Program-made: the position numbers and the translations under genes
Assembly (NCBI GenBank): GCA_964420045.1
Contig: CAYQPQ010000001.1
Location: 1 to 64,000 of the forward strand
Direction of reading: 5' to 3'
DNA: 64,000 nucleotides
Origin: GCA-016699975 sp964420045
GTDB lineage: Bacteria; Patescibacteriota; Minisyncoccia; Moranbacterales; UBA1568
The notes under the pieces: model-generated
The model's input: the letters and a program-made list of their open reading frames with translations, nothing else
Databases searched by the model: none
Told to the model about the DNA's origin: nothing
In this document: positions 1 through 8,634 of the stretch, piece by piece
Layout of the letters: each line of letters begins with the position of its first letter
Position numbering within the stretch: the stretch's first letter is position 1

Positions 1-38
1 AGAGAAATGAAACATCCACTTCCTACAGAATATCCTTT

Positions 39-698
39 TTATCTTCTCTGTCCCAAGGAAAATTTAAAGCGATTGCTTTCTACAAAATCAATCAATCCTT
101 TGTAAGACTCACAGAAACTCTTTTGAACATCACTATAATCTAGACATAATCTCCCTGCACCTTCGACACTCCTAAATCCGGATTCAAAAACATATGAGTC
201 ATCTCTCGCAATGACCCTCCCTTGCCGACAAAGAGGTTTTCCATCACAAATGCCTTCTCTCCAATCACTCACCGGAATCACGTCAATATACCATACCTCC
301 ATCCTATCAATCTTTCCCAAACTTAAATCACGATCAGATCTTGAAATAGCCTTATCCAAAGGGTAGGAAAACCAAAGAATACTTTCTGTAGCACTTCCAT
401 AAAAACTATGTTCCTCCTTTACTTTTTCTTCGAAAATCACCAAATTATCACCTATTCCAGAGGGAATATTCATCTGAAACTTAAAGTCTCCTACTGTATA
501 CGCTTTCCAACTGGATCCATCCACACCATCAGAAGCTTGAGCTTCTTGTAGCTTCTCTACCACCTGCATTGACCGTCTTGAATTTGCAATCGATTCTTCT
601 GGCGTATTCTGAGCGTTCTTCTGAACATGGAGCAGAAGCCGCCATCCAAGAATGGCAGAAAGAAGAAATACTACAAGAAAAAGTGTCTTTTTCGACAT
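39..698 (-). CDS. Hypothetical membrane-anchored protein
   Basis: I do not recognise this 219-residue protein. It starts MSKKTLFLVVFLLSAILGW, a short basic stretch followed by one hydrophobic segment (about residues 5-20), so it is probably anchored in the membrane with the rest outside. The body has several cysteines (a GICDGKPLCRQG stretch and a C near the end), which would suit an extracytoplasmic protein with disulfides. It lies downstream of map in the same direction but after a terminator, so it is probably a separate unit. No Shine-Dalgarno sequence is visible before the ATG at 698. Confidence 0.55.
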   Translation of the reverse strand: MSKKTLFLVVFLLSAILGWRLLLHVQKNAQNTPEESIANSRRSMQVVEKLQEAQASDGVDGSSWKAYTVGDFKFQMNIPSGIGDNLVIFEEKVKEEHSFYGSATESILWFSYPLDKAISRSDRDLSLGKIDRMEVWYIDVIPVSDWREGICDGKPLCRQGRVIARDDSYVFESGFRSVEGAGRLCLDYSDVQKSFCESYKGLIDFVESNRFKFSLGQRR

Positions 699-771
699 GG
701 GATTATCGTATTCGAAGTATTGGATTCTGTCAAATGACAGCTATGAAATAATAAAGGTAGGACGTCGCGGA

Positions 772-800
772 ACAGAAAACCGCCCTATGGCAGTTTTCAT
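772..800 (-). terminator. Terminator at the end of the ribosomal protein/secY/adk/map operon
   Basis: Read on the minus strand, AAAACTGCC, a 4-nt loop and GGCGGTTTT form a 9-bp stem with one G-U pair, ending in a T run. On the plus strand that pair becomes A-C, so the signal points in the minus direction. It lies about 40 bp after the map stop codon. Confidence 0.6.
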
Positions 801-838
801 TGAAATCAAAGACTTTGTATGCAAAAAGACATGGTAAA

Positions 839-1609
839 TCACTTTCCGCTTCGGGTGACGATTTCGATGCTTTGGTCGGTGATGATGATCGTGTCTTCGA
901 AGTGAGCGCTGAGACTTCCATCCTCAGTCGTGAAGACCCAACCGTCTTTGCCGAGACCTACTTCGTATCCGCCGACATTCACCATCGGCTCAAAGGCAAC
1001 CGCCATGCCAACACGAAAAATCGCATCCTTCATGCCGGAGAAAAAATAATTGGGAATTTGCGGCGGTTCATGGAGCTCGAAACCAACGCCATGCCCCACA
1101 AGATCGCGCACCACCGAAAAGCCGTGTTCTTCGACATGCGACTGAACCGCCTTTGCATAATCGGAAATTCGCCCGCCGATACGCACCGCTTTCACTCCTC
1201 GTAAGAGGCTTTCTTCGGTCACGTGCACCAGGCGCGCCGCCTCATCGGACACGGCGCCAAGAGCGAATGTCCGCGCCATATCCGTCACCATGCCCTGATA
1301 GCGAAGCCCCATGTCTATTTTCACCAAGTCGCCATCTTGAATGATACGTTCTTTTTGCGGGATGCCATGCACCACCTCATTGTTGATCGACGTGCAAATC
1401 GAAGCCGGAAAAGGCTTGCCGTATTCCTCGCCATAACCTTTGAACACCGGCTCGCTCTCGAGCTGTTGAATGGTTCGCTCGGCAATCCCATTGAGCTCCG
1501 CTGTGGAAATGCCCGGTCGAATCGCTTCCGCCACAGTATGCATCACCGTTTCGAGGCGCTTCCCGCTTTCCCGAAGCGATGTCATCTGCGTGTTGTTTTT
1601 GAGTCGCAT
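839..1609 (-). CDS. map: Methionine aminopeptidase, type I
   Basis: Removes the N-terminal methionine from nascent proteins; a cytosolic dinuclear metalloprotease of 256 residues, the normal size for type I. All metal ligands and the catalytic histidine can be found: His in NNEVVHGIP, two Asp in KIDMGLRYQGMVTDMA, His in VGHGVGFELHE, Glu in AFEPMV and Glu in HFEDT. I start it at MRLKNNTQMTSL (1609), 10 bp after the adk stop. A longer frame reaching 1768 would overlap adk by about 150 bp and its extension has no family similarity. It is the last gene of the cluster, following adk and secY as in many bacteria. Confidence 0.95.
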   Translation of the reverse strand: MRLKNNTQMTSLRESGKRLETVMHTVAEAIRPGISTAELNGIAERTIQQLESEPVFKGYGEEYGKPFPASICTSINNEVVHGIPQKERIIQDGDLVKIDMGLRYQGMVTDMARTFALGAVSDEAARLVHVTEESLLRGVKAVRIGGRISDYAKAVQSHVEEHGFSVVRDLVGHGVGFELHEPPQIPNYFFSGMKDAIFRVGMAVAFEPMVNVGGYEVGLGKDGWVFTTEDGSLSAHFEDTIIITDQSIEIVTRSGK

Positions 1610-1619
1610 AACCGATATG

Positions 1620-2282
1620 CTAATGCAAAACGACGTGTTCTCGAATATCGCCGAAGAGTGCAATAGGATCCTTGGTACCATCCACTTCGAGAAGCGTCCC
1701 CGCTTTACGATAGTGCTCCACCACCGGAAGCGTATTCGAAGCGAAGACCTGGAATCGTTTTCGAACACCTTCCTCCGTGTCGTCTTTTCTTCGCGACAGC
1801 GGAATATGACACGAGGGACACTGAGCAGTTCCTTCTTGGAAGTCCACCCCTGCTATGAAGGGACGGTTGCACTGCGGACACATCCACCGGCGCGAAATAC
1901 GCCGAACCGACTCCTCCTCCGAGAGCGCAACATACACCGCCAGATTCACCACTCGTTCAAATGTCTTCAGTATACCATCAATAATCCCGATCTGCGTCGA
2001 ACAGCGCGGCGCCCCATCAATAATCACCAGTCGATTCGGAGGTACCGATGCCAGTGCGCCGGAAAGCACTTCTTCAACAATATCGTCCGGAACAAGTTCC
2101 TTTCGGCGATTCATAATATCGGAAACTCGCGCGCCAAGCGGCGTATTCATCTCGGCGGTCTTACGAAGCGCAAGACCGATATCGACATGAATCGCCTCCA
2201 TCTCTCGAACCAAGAAATCCGCCTGTGTGCTTTTTCCGCTCCCCGGCGGCCCCAACAAAATGACCGTGAACGATGTATTCAT
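1620..2282 (-). CDS. adk: Adenylate kinase
   Basis: Catalyses AMP + ATP = 2 ADP in the cytosol. The P-loop GPPGSGKST is at residues 10-18. The LID carries a zinc-type Cys4 set (MCPQCNRPF followed by AQCPSCHIP), typical of long adenylate kinases from Gram-positives and CPR rather than of E. coli. The 220 residues match the long-form length. It lies between secY (29 bp upstream) and map (10 bp downstream), the classical spc operon end. Confidence 0.97.
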   Translation of the reverse strand: MNTSFTVILLGPPGSGKSTQADFLVREMEAIHVDIGLALRKTAEMNTPLGARVSDIMNRRKELVPDDIVEEVLSGALASVPPNRLVIIDGAPRCSTQIGIIDGILKTFERVVNLAVYVALSEEESVRRISRRWMCPQCNRPFIAGVDFQEGTAQCPSCHIPLSRRKDDTEEGVRKRFQVFASNTLPVVEHYRKAGTLLEVDGTKDPIALFGDIREHVVLH

Positions 2283-2311
2283 GAAAGAAATGTGAAGGAG
2301 GTAAAAAACGA

Positions 2312-3634
2312 CTAAAAGCCTTCGTAGCTTCGCATGGCAAGCTGGCTCTGAATGTGCTTGACCATTTCAAGGACGACAGACACAACGATAAGAATGCTAA
2401 TGCCACCGATAGTGAGAGACTGTACACCCGTGAGACCTCGCACGGCAACCGGCAATACGGCAACCGTCCCCAAGAACACCGCTCCCACGAGCGTCACATG
2501 CCCCAAGACTTTCGATAAGTATTCCACCGTCGGCGTCCCCGGTCGTATACCCGGCACATAGCCGCCTTGCTTCTGCAAGTTTTCGGCGATTTTCATCGGG
2601 TCAAAAATCACCGCCGTGTAGAAATAGGTGAAGACAACCACAAGAGAGAAATAGAGTAGTCCGTAAAACCACTGATTTTGGAAGAGATAGTACGCGCTCG
2701 AGGCGACACTTGCCACTGTCGGATTGGTCGCCGTCTTCATCAAGTATCCTGCTACGACATTTGGCAAAATGATCAGCGAAACGGCAAAAATAATTGGGAT
2801 CACACCCGCTTGATTGACGCGAAGCGGAAGATGCGTCGATGTGCCTGCCGCGGCAATGCCGCCGCGAATGCGCTTGGCATAGGAAATCGGGATGGTGCGC
2901 TGCGCCTCATTCACAAATACGATACCCGCCACCATAAGGAGCGCCACAATCGCAAAAACGATATTGTTGAAAAAATCATCAGGACTCTGTCCAAAGGTGT
3001 CCAAGAAACGCGCGAGTACTCCCGGAATACCCGCCATAATTCCCGCGAAGATCATGATCGAGACGCCGTTTCCCAAGCCTTTCTCGGTAATCAGTTCGCC
3101 AAGCCACATAAGGAGAACTGTGCCCGCTGTTGCGATAATCACCATAGCCGTCGTGTCGAACGCCGTGATTTCTCCGAGCACGCCCTGCGACCGAAGGAGC
3201 GAGATCATACTGAACGTCTGAATAACAGCGAGCGGAATAGTGAGCCATCGCGTCACCATATTGAACTTCTGCCGCCCCGCCTCGCCCTCTTCTTTGTAGA
3301 TCTTCTCAAGACGAGGAATAACCGTCGTCAAAAGCTGCATAATAATAGACGCCGTAATATACGGCGCCACCCCCAAGAGCACAATAGACACACTGGAAAT
3401 TCCTCCTCCGGCAAAGACATTCAGTAGACCAAGAAATTGATTCTCATCAAAGAATCGCTGGAGCTGCAAAACATCAACGCCGGGCAAAGGCACGACCGCA
3501 GCGATCCGATACACAACCAGCGCGCCGAGAATAAACAGGATTTTATTTCGTATCTCCTTCTCGGAGAGAATACGTGTTAATGCAGCATACATAGCTTTTG
3601 TGTTCCGATGGTTATTCAACCCTCCCGCATCCAT
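2312..3634 (-). CDS. secY: Protein translocase subunit SecY
   Basis: Channel subunit of the Sec translocon; an inner membrane protein with ten hydrophobic segments over 440 residues. The N-terminal RNKILFILGALVVYRI and the later RGGIAAAGTSTHLPLRVN and GIRPGTPTVEYLSK regions are conserved cytosolic and loop segments of SecY. An AGGTGA lies close before the ATG at 3634, one of the few recognisable ribosome binding sites in the cluster. The family start MYAALTRIL at 3592 is an alternative. It follows rplO by 10 bp. Confidence 0.96.
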   Translation of the reverse strand: MDAGGLNNHRNTKAMYAALTRILSEKEIRNKILFILGALVVYRIAAVVPLPGVDVLQLQRFFDENQFLGLLNVFAGGGISSVSIVLLGVAPYITASIIMQLLTTVIPRLEKIYKEEGEAGRQKFNMVTRWLTIPLAVIQTFSMISLLRSQGVLGEITAFDTTAMVIIATAGTVLLMWLGELITEKGLGNGVSIMIFAGIMAGIPGVLARFLDTFGQSPDDFFNNIVFAIVALLMVAGIVFVNEAQRTIPISYAKRIRGGIAAAGTSTHLPLRVNQAGVIPIIFAVSLIILPNVVAGYLMKTATNPTVASVASSAYYLFQNQWFYGLLYFSLVVVFTYFYTAVIFDPMKIAENLQKQGGYVPGIRPGTPTVEYLSKVLGHVTLVGAVFLGTVAVLPVAVRGLTGVQSLTIGGISILIVVSVVLEMVKHIQSQLAMRSYEGF

Positions 3635-3644
3635 CTTTCACCTG

Positions 3645-4088
3645 CTATTTCGGGGATATCAGCTTCCCGCCGGATTTCTCGATACGTTCACGAACACTTT
3701 CTGAAAAAGAAAGCGTCGCATCAAAAGAAAGGTTCTTCGGCACGGTTCCAAGCCCGATAATCTTCACGCCACTTTTCATAATTTCCTGTGGCGCCAGTCT
3801 CTTTGCCACCAATGTCTCTGCCGACACGGTTTCCTCGGACGTAAAGACGCGGACAATATCCGAAAGTTTCACAAATGACTTCTTGGCATGCGGAGATTTG
3901 AACCCTCGAATCTTCTTGAGGCGATCAACCAAGGCCGAATGCCCACCTTCAAAGAGCGGGTTTACATGCGCTCCCGATCGAGCTTTCTGTCCTTTATTGC
4001 CGCGACCGGAATAGGTTCCGCGCTTCCCGCCACGCCCCACACGTTTCCGTCGCAACCGGTCTCCCGAAGAAATTTCATGAATCTGCAT
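3645..4088 (-). CDS. rplO: 50S ribosomal protein L15
   Basis: Large-subunit protein of 147 residues, normal length. The glycine- and arginine-rich N-terminus (RLRRKRVGRGGKRGTYSGRG) and the GQKARSG motif are diagnostic. In most bacteria rpmD (L30) lies between rpsE and this gene; here only 18 bp separate the two, so L30 is absent, as is known for the Candidate Phyla Radiation. Confidence 0.97.
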   Translation of the reverse strand: MQIHEISSGDRLRRKRVGRGGKRGTYSGRGNKGQKARSGAHVNPLFEGGHSALVDRLKKIRGFKSPHAKKSFVKLSDIVRVFTSEETVSAETLVAKRLAPQEIMKSGVKIIGLGTVPKNLSFDATLSFSESVRERIEKSGGKLISPK

Positions 4089-4106
4089 AGTATTCGTTCG
4101 TCGTGG

Positions 4107-4679
4107 TTATACCTGTGTCGCCGCCTCCGTAACAGGAGCATCTACGGAAAGCATTGCTTCTTGATCCGTGCTCACTGCATTTTCCTCATGCCGCATACTC
4201 GGCTTTGCCCGAAATTGTGAGAGGGCGCGCACGGTTGTCCGAGCGACATTGAGCGGATTTGATGCTCCAAGCGACTTGGACACAATATCTTTGATGCCTG
4301 CCAAATCCATAACGGCGCGCACAGCGCCCCCGGCAATAATACCCTGCCCGGGAATTCCCGGTTTCAGAAGCACAATTGAGCTTCCCAGTTTCTCGCGAAC
4401 GTCATGCGGTATGGTCGATCCGTCCAACATCACAGACACCATATTTCGCTTCGCATCATTGAAAGCTTTTTGAATGGAGTCAGACACATCCGATCCTTTT
4501 GCAACGCCAACGCCAACCTTTCCCTTTCGGTTACCAATGACCAGTGTTGCGCGAAAACGAAACCGACGCCCGCCCTTCACAACACGCGTCACACGGGCAA
4601 GATTCAGAAGTTTCTGATCATACTCCGGTTTCTCTCGACGTTTCGGTTTTCTGTTCTGCTTGGACATAGATTCGTTCAC
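4107..4679 (-). CDS. rpsE: 30S ribosomal protein S5
   Basis: Small-subunit protein that takes part in decoding fidelity. The double-stranded RNA binding part (VTRVVKGGRRFRFRATLV, then GNRKGKVGVGVAKG) and the C-terminal GGAVRAVMDLAGI segment are clear. The 190 residues include a C-terminal tail of about 25 acidic and neutral residues beyond the usual end. Two starts are possible (MNES or MSKQ, 12 bp apart). It directly precedes rplO. Confidence 0.97.
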   Translation of the reverse strand: MNESMSKQNRKPKRREKPEYDQKLLNLARVTRVVKGGRRFRFRATLVIGNRKGKVGVGVAKGSDVSDSIQKAFNDAKRNMVSVMLDGSTIPHDVREKLGSSIVLLKPGIPGQGIIAGGAVRAVMDLAGIKDIVSKSLGASNPLNVARTTVRALSQFRAKPSMRHEENAVSTDQEAMLSVDAPVTEAATQV

Positions 4680-4697
4680 CCAAAGTTACGATTGTTA

Positions 4698-5057
4698 CTA
4701 AAACACCAAACCACCCACTCGAGCTCCCTCCGCCACTGCTTTCACGCGACCATGATATCGATAGCTGCTCCGATCAAAAAGGACGGTTTGAATATTTCCC
4801 GCCAAACACTTCTCAGCAATGAGCTTCCCCACTTCATGCGCGCCAGCAATTGTATTAGCTGCCTTTCCGCCCTTTATTTCACGAAGATACGCCGAGAAAA
4901 GCGTTTTCCCGCTCGCATCGTCAATCGCCTGCACAGAAATCCCTCGAAGACTTCGAAATACCGAGAGACGGGGACATGTCGCGTTCCCGGATATGCGCGC
5001 ACGAACTCGGTTCTTCCGGAGCGTTCGTCCACTTCTTTTTGTCAGTGATCCCTTCAT
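4698..5057 (-). CDS. rplR: 50S ribosomal protein L18
   Basis: 5S rRNA-binding protein of the central protuberance, 119 residues, normal length. The core RLSVFRSLRGISVQAIDD and the C-terminal FDRSSYRYHGRVKAVAEGAR are conserved L18 segments. It sits 12 bp after rplF and 18 bp before rpsE in the standard spc order. Confidence 0.97.
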   Translation of the reverse strand: MKGSLTKRSGRTLRKNRVRARISGNATCPRLSVFRSLRGISVQAIDDASGKTLFSAYLREIKGGKAANTIAGAHEVGKLIAEKCLAGNIQTVLFDRSSYRYHGRVKAVAEGARVGGLVF

Positions 5058-5069
5058 ATCCGTTCGTGA

Positions 5070-5606
5070 TTAAGCGGCTGATTTCTTGCCTTCCTTTTTC
5101 AAGACGAGCTCTCCAACATATCGGAATCCTTTGCCCTTGTATGGTTCCACCGGCTTCAGCTTCTTTATCTCTGCCGCAAACTGCCCGACTGCCTGCTTAT
5201 CTATGCCGGAAATCTCCAGCACATTGTTTTCGATTTTTGCAGAAATTCCCGCTGGAAGAGCAACTTCAACCGGATGCGAAAACCCAAGAGCGAAGACGAG
5301 TTTCTGTCCCTGAAGCGCCATGCGGTATCCAACGCCATTCAACTCCAACCGTTTCGAAAACCCAGCGGTCACACCAATAATCATATTGTGAATCAATCGA
5401 GCGGTTGTCCCCCAGAGCGCCGGTGCAATTTTTGAGTTGACGCGCTTTTCGATTAACACCTCCGAGCCCTCAATCTTGACTTTCACGTCATAGTGATGCG
5501 TCAAGGAAAGAGACCCTTTGGGACCCTTTGCCGTCACAATATTCCCCGAGAGTGTCGCTTCGACGCCCGATGGAATGGCGATGGGTTGTTTTCCAATTCT
5601 GCTCAT
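5070..5606 (-). CDS. rplF: 50S ribosomal protein L6
   Basis: Large-subunit protein near the factor-binding site, 178 residues. It begins MSRIGKQPIAIPSG, the family N-terminus; an in-frame ATG three codons earlier (5615) is less likely. The C-terminal repeat with KPVEPYKGKGFRYVGE is the conserved rRNA-binding end. It lies between rpsH and rplR. Confidence 0.97.
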   Translation of the reverse strand: MSRIGKQPIAIPSGVEATLSGNIVTAKGPKGSLSLTHHYDVKVKIEGSEVLIEKRVNSKIAPALWGTTARLIHNMIIGVTAGFSKRLELNGVGYRMALQGQKLVFALGFSHPVEVALPAGISAKIENNVLEISGIDKQAVGQFAAEIKKLKPVEPYKGKGFRYVGELVLKKEGKKSAA

Positions 5607-5679
5607 AAACTTCATTGCTAGATAAAATCCTACAGGACTTCCACAATCTCGTACAGTCCCAAGGAAAAAGACTCTTCCA

Positions 5680-6087
5680 TTACCACACCTGGCAGAGATA
5701 CTCCCCTCCCAATCCGGAATGATAGGCTTCCGTTCCCGTCATCACGCCCTTTGAGGTTGAGACAATCGCCAAGCCAAAACCATTCTTTACTTTCCGGATA
5801 TCCTCGTGTTTCACATACATTCTCTGTCCCCCGCGACTGACGCGACGAATCTCGCGAATAGCCGGATCAAGCTCCGTCGGAGAAACACGACGATACCGAA
5901 GTACAATATGAAGACTTTTGGCAGACCCTTTTCCAAGATCTTCCTCGGTCACCTTTTCCACAAATCCTTTGCGCTCAAGTATGGAGGCAATCGCCAGCTT
6001 CACTTTGGAAGAAGGAAGCGTGACGGACGCGTGCCCCGCTCGTTGCGCGTTCCGGATCCTTGTTAACATGTTTGCAATAGTATCCAT
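5680..6087 (-). CDS. rpsH: 30S ribosomal protein S8
   Basis: Primary 16S rRNA-binding protein; in E. coli it also represses the spc operon. I start it at MDTIANMLTRIRNAQ (6087), giving 135 residues. The frame stays open to 6219, but that would cover rpsN, and the extra residues are unrelated to S8. The C-terminus has the signature KNGFGLAIVSTSKGVMT. Only 4 bp separate it from the rpsN stop, so the two are probably coupled. Confidence 0.96.
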   Translation of the reverse strand: MDTIANMLTRIRNAQRAGHASVTLPSSKVKLAIASILERKGFVEKVTEEDLGKGSAKSLHIVLRYRRVSPTELDPAIREIRRVSRGGQRMYVKHEDIRKVKNGFGLAIVSTSKGVMTGTEAYHSGLGGEYLCQVW

Positions 6088-6091
6088 AGAA

Positions 6092-6277
6092 TTACCATGA
6101 AGATTTTCGAACACCCGGAATTTCCCCTTTACTTGCCAGCTCGCGGAAACAAATCCGACACAAATCAAATTTTCGGAGATACCCGTGCTTGCGCCCGCAG
6201 CGCCAACATCGTCGAACAATTCGGGTAGAAAATTTTGGTTGTTTCCGAGCTCTCGCTGCGGTCGATGTCTTCGCCAT
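6092..6277 (-). CDS. rpsN: 30S ribosomal protein S14, zinc-binding short form
   Basis: A 61-residue S14 of the zinc-containing type: the cysteine pairs CWRC and CRIC are separated by RKHGYLRKFDL. The C-terminus GEIPGVRKSSW is typical of this form. It follows rplE by 14 bp and precedes rpsH by 4 bp. Confidence 0.96.
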   Translation of the reverse strand: MAKTSTAARARKQPKFSTRIVRRCWRCGRKHGYLRKFDLCRICFRELASKGEIPGVRKSSW

Positions 6278-6291
6278 ACAAATATATTCTT

Positions 6292-6855
6292 TTAATTGGT
6301 GTCGCGAAGCGGAAATCCAAGAGACTTCGCCAAAATCAAACCTTCATCCCGCGTCTTTGCTGTCGTCACAACGGTCACCTGGAGCCCAAAGGAAGTTTGC
6401 ACCTTCTCCGGAACAATCTCCGGAAATACCGCATGTTCGCGAATTCCCATATTGAGATGTCCATTGCCATCTACAATTGAAGACGGAATCCCTTGGAAAT
6501 CACGGACGCGCGGAAACGCTGTTTTCACAAGACGATCAAGAAAATCCCACATTCGATCTCCTCGAAGCGTCACTTTGACGCCAACCGCAAGCCCTTCTCG
6601 AATCTTGAATCCGGCAATAGCTTTCTTTGCCTGTGTCAAAATCGGTTTTTGTCCGGTAATGTCCGTCATTGAACGAACAATTTCCTCAACCCGTTGCTCC
6701 TCTTTGAGGAACTTCCCGATACCCGCGTTCACCACCACTTTCCGCACGCGCGCCACTGCCATCGGGTTGGATGCTCCAGAAGCAGCAAGCAAGGCCGGAA
6801 CCGCACGGGTCCGATACACTTCTTTCAGCGGAATAGTGACGTCGACATGTTCCAT
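6292..6855 (-). CDS. rplE: 50S ribosomal protein L5
   Basis: 5S rRNA-binding protein of the central protuberance, 187 residues, normal length. The segments ARVRKVVVNAGIG, TGQKPILTQAKKAIAGFKIR and VKVTLRGDRMWDFLDRL are clear L5 landmarks. It follows rplX after 59 bp, one of the longer gaps in the cluster, in which I see no further gene. Confidence 0.97.
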   Translation of the reverse strand: MEHVDVTIPLKEVYRTRAVPALLAASGASNPMAVARVRKVVVNAGIGKFLKEEQRVEEIVRSMTDITGQKPILTQAKKAIAGFKIREGLAVGVKVTLRGDRMWDFLDRLVKTAFPRVRDFQGIPSSIVDGNGHLNMGIREHAVFPEIVPEKVQTSFGLQVTVVTTAKTRDEGLILAKSLGFPLRDTN

Positions 6856-6914
6856 AGAGGTAGAGGCAAACGGCTCAAATTCTTTCCTGTTTCATCTTCT
6901 CAATCTTGCTTGAC

Positions 6915-7223
6915 TTAAGCGATAGGCTTACCGGCTCGTTTACTGATACGAATTTTCTCGCCGCCTTCCATTCGATATCCGATTCGTGTGAGCTTCCCCG
7001 TATGAGGACACACGAGCATCGCCTTAGATATCGAGAACGGCGCCGATATCTCAATTCGTTCACCCTTCTGACCTTCTTTTCGAGATTTAATATGTTTCTT
7101 TCGGATATTAACCCCCTCAACTACGATTTGTTCAAGACTCGGCACGGTGCGAGACACAGAACCGCGCTTCCCTTTATCTTTTCCGGCGATAACTTCGACT
7201 TCGTCTCCTTTCTTGAATTTCAT
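6915..7223 (-). CDS. rplX: 50S ribosomal protein L24
   Basis: Assembly-initiating large-subunit protein, 102 residues. The KOW motif is at the N-terminus (KKGDEVEVIAGKDKGKRG), followed by the usual EGVNIRKKHIK segment. The C-terminus lacks extensions. It lies in standard order between rplN and rplE. Confidence 0.96.
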   Translation of the reverse strand: MKFKKGDEVEVIAGKDKGKRGSVSRTVPSLEQIVVEGVNIRKKHIKSRKEGQKGERIEISAPFSISKAMLVCPHTGKLTRIGYRMEGGEKIRISKRAGKPIA

Positions 7224-7252
7224 AGGAATTGCTCAGGGGGGTGAAATATGCC

Positions 7253-7618
7253 TTACAAAACTTCCGGTGCCAAAGACACAATCTTGGCAAAACCACGATC
7301 ACGAACCTCTCTAGCGATCGGCCCAAACACTCGAGAACCTTTCGGTTCCGTTCCTTCGAGAATCACTGCGGCGTTTTCATCAAATCGAATACAGGAGTTG
7401 TCGGAACGACGATAGGTATCTTTTTGGCGAACAATAACCGCTTTCACTTTATCACCTTTCTTTACCGTTCCTCTTGGTTGGGACGACTTTACCGAAGCAA
7501 CGATAATATCGCCAAGTGCCGCATATCGACGCTTGCTCCCTCCAAGCACCTTGAAGCACTCGATCACGATTGCGCCGCTATTGTCCGCTACTTTCAGTTG
7601 TGTTTCTGCCTGGATCAT
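7253..7618 (-). CDS. rplN: 50S ribosomal protein L14
   Basis: Large-subunit protein forming an intersubunit bridge, 121 residues, normal length. It begins MIQAETQLKVADNSGA and carries the conserved EPKGSRVFGPIAREVRD segment. It lies between rpsQ (48 bp upstream) and rplX (29 bp downstream). Confidence 0.97.
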   Translation of the reverse strand: MIQAETQLKVADNSGAIVIECFKVLGGSKRRYAALGDIIVASVKSSQPRGTVKKGDKVKAVIVRQKDTYRRSDNSCIRFDENAAVILEGTEPKGSRVFGPIAREVRDRGFAKIVSLAPEVL

Positions 7619-7666
7619 AGGTCTGATTCTTCTGACTCGTCCGTCACGATCTCAAAATTTAAACGC

Positions 7667-7942
7667 TTATCTCCCGGAAGCAATCACTTCGTGCCGCTTG
7701 TGTCGGCTCACTGGCGGGCACTCGCGAAACTCCACCACATCCCCAATCGCATACTTCTTCTCCGGATCATGCACCTGGTATCGCCGTGTCGAGCGATACT
7801 TCTTCCGGTACTTCGGATGCGTCTTGAGCGTTTCCACAGAGACAACAATAGTCTTCTCCATTCGATCACTCACGACGGTACCGCGAAAAACTGGCGCTTT
7901 TGCCGATCGAGAGAGTGCGGGTTGTTGAAGTTCTTTCGTCAT
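7667..7942 (-). CDS. rpsQ: 30S ribosomal protein S17
   Basis: 16S rRNA-binding OB-fold protein of 91 residues. FRGTVVSDRMEKTIVVSVE and the HPKYRKKYRSTRRYQVHDP stretch are the conserved core, followed by GDVVEFRECPPVSRHKR. Standard position between rpmC and rplN. Confidence 0.96.
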   Translation of the reverse strand: MTKELQQPALSRSAKAPVFRGTVVSDRMEKTIVVSVETLKTHPKYRKKYRSTRRYQVHDPEKKYAIGDVVEFRECPPVSRHKRHEVIASGR

Positions 7943-7963
7943 ACCACATCAAACACAAGAAAA

Positions 7964-8149
7964 TTATATCCGCTCACCAAGCACAGTCAGCAGCCGAGCA
8001 ATTTCCCGACGAAGTCGACGGTGTTCCTGGTGATTTTTCACATCATGCTCCGCTATCCCAAATCGAACCACTCGAAGCGCTTCGCGACTCTCCAAAAGCA
8101 CCGCCTCGATATCTTCTCGACTTTTTTCCCGTATTTCGGCAATTTTCAT
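7964..8149 (-). CDS. rpmC: 50S ribosomal protein L29
   Basis: A 61-residue L29, a coiled two-helix protein near the tunnel exit. Its sequence is divergent (MKIAEIREKSREDIEAVL, ending in RLRREIARLLTVLGER), but size, charge pattern and position between rplP and rpsQ identify it. It is short and easily missed in annotation. Confidence 0.88.
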   Translation of the reverse strand: MKIAEIREKSREDIEAVLLESREALRVVRFGIAEHDVKNHQEHRRLRREIARLLTVLGERI

Positions 8150-8205
8150 AATATTTCGTAGGAAGTCCTGAGTATACCTTTCTTTCTCAAAAAAATCAAC
8201 CCCGC

Positions 8206-8610
8206 TTACTCGGAAACAACAAACTTTGTTTTAACAGAGAGCTTATAGGCCGCAAGCTTCATCGCCTTCTCGGCCACCTCCCGAGTCACCCCGTCTATTT
8301 CGAAGAGCACTCGACCAGCAAGCACCTTGGCGACAAAATGGTCAACCGCACCCTTTCCTTTTCCCATTGGCGTCTCGTCACCCTTTTTCGTCATCGGCTT
8401 ATCGGGAAAAATTCGGATCCATACCTTCCCGCCACGCTGAATATAGCGCGTCATGGCACGACGAGCGGACTCAATCTGCCGAGCCGATATCAGCCCCGCT
8501 TCCGTCGCCTTGAGTCCGTAGGTTCCGAAACTCACCTGATTGCCAACATACGAAACACCTTCGACTTTGCCGCCGCGATGAATCTTCCGATGTTTGACTT
8601 TTTTTGGCAT
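8206..8610 (-). CDS. rplP: 50S ribosomal protein L16
   Basis: Large-subunit protein at the A-site finger and peptidyl transferase region, 134 residues from MPKKVKHRKIHRG (an in-frame ATG two codons earlier is possible). The IFPDKPMTKKGDETPMGKGK segment and the C-terminal VLFEIDGVTREVAEKAM are diagnostic. It follows rpsC by 24 bp. Confidence 0.96.
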   Translation of the reverse strand: MPKKVKHRKIHRGGKVEGVSYVGNQVSFGTYGLKATEAGLISARQIESARRAMTRYIQRGGKVWIRIFPDKPMTKKGDETPMGKGKGAVDHFVAKVLAGRVLFEIDGVTREVAEKAMKLAAYKLSVKTKFVVSE

Positions 8611-8634
8611 CAACATACGATTCTCGTTTCAATA

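Noticed and set aside
1610..1768. N-terminal extension of methionine aminopeptidase
   Set aside because: It overlaps adk on the same strand and has no family similarity; the gene is normal length from 1609.
6088..6219. Longer S8 reading frame
   Set aside because: It runs through rpsN on the same strand; the conserved S8 start MDTIANMLTRIRN is internal at 6087.
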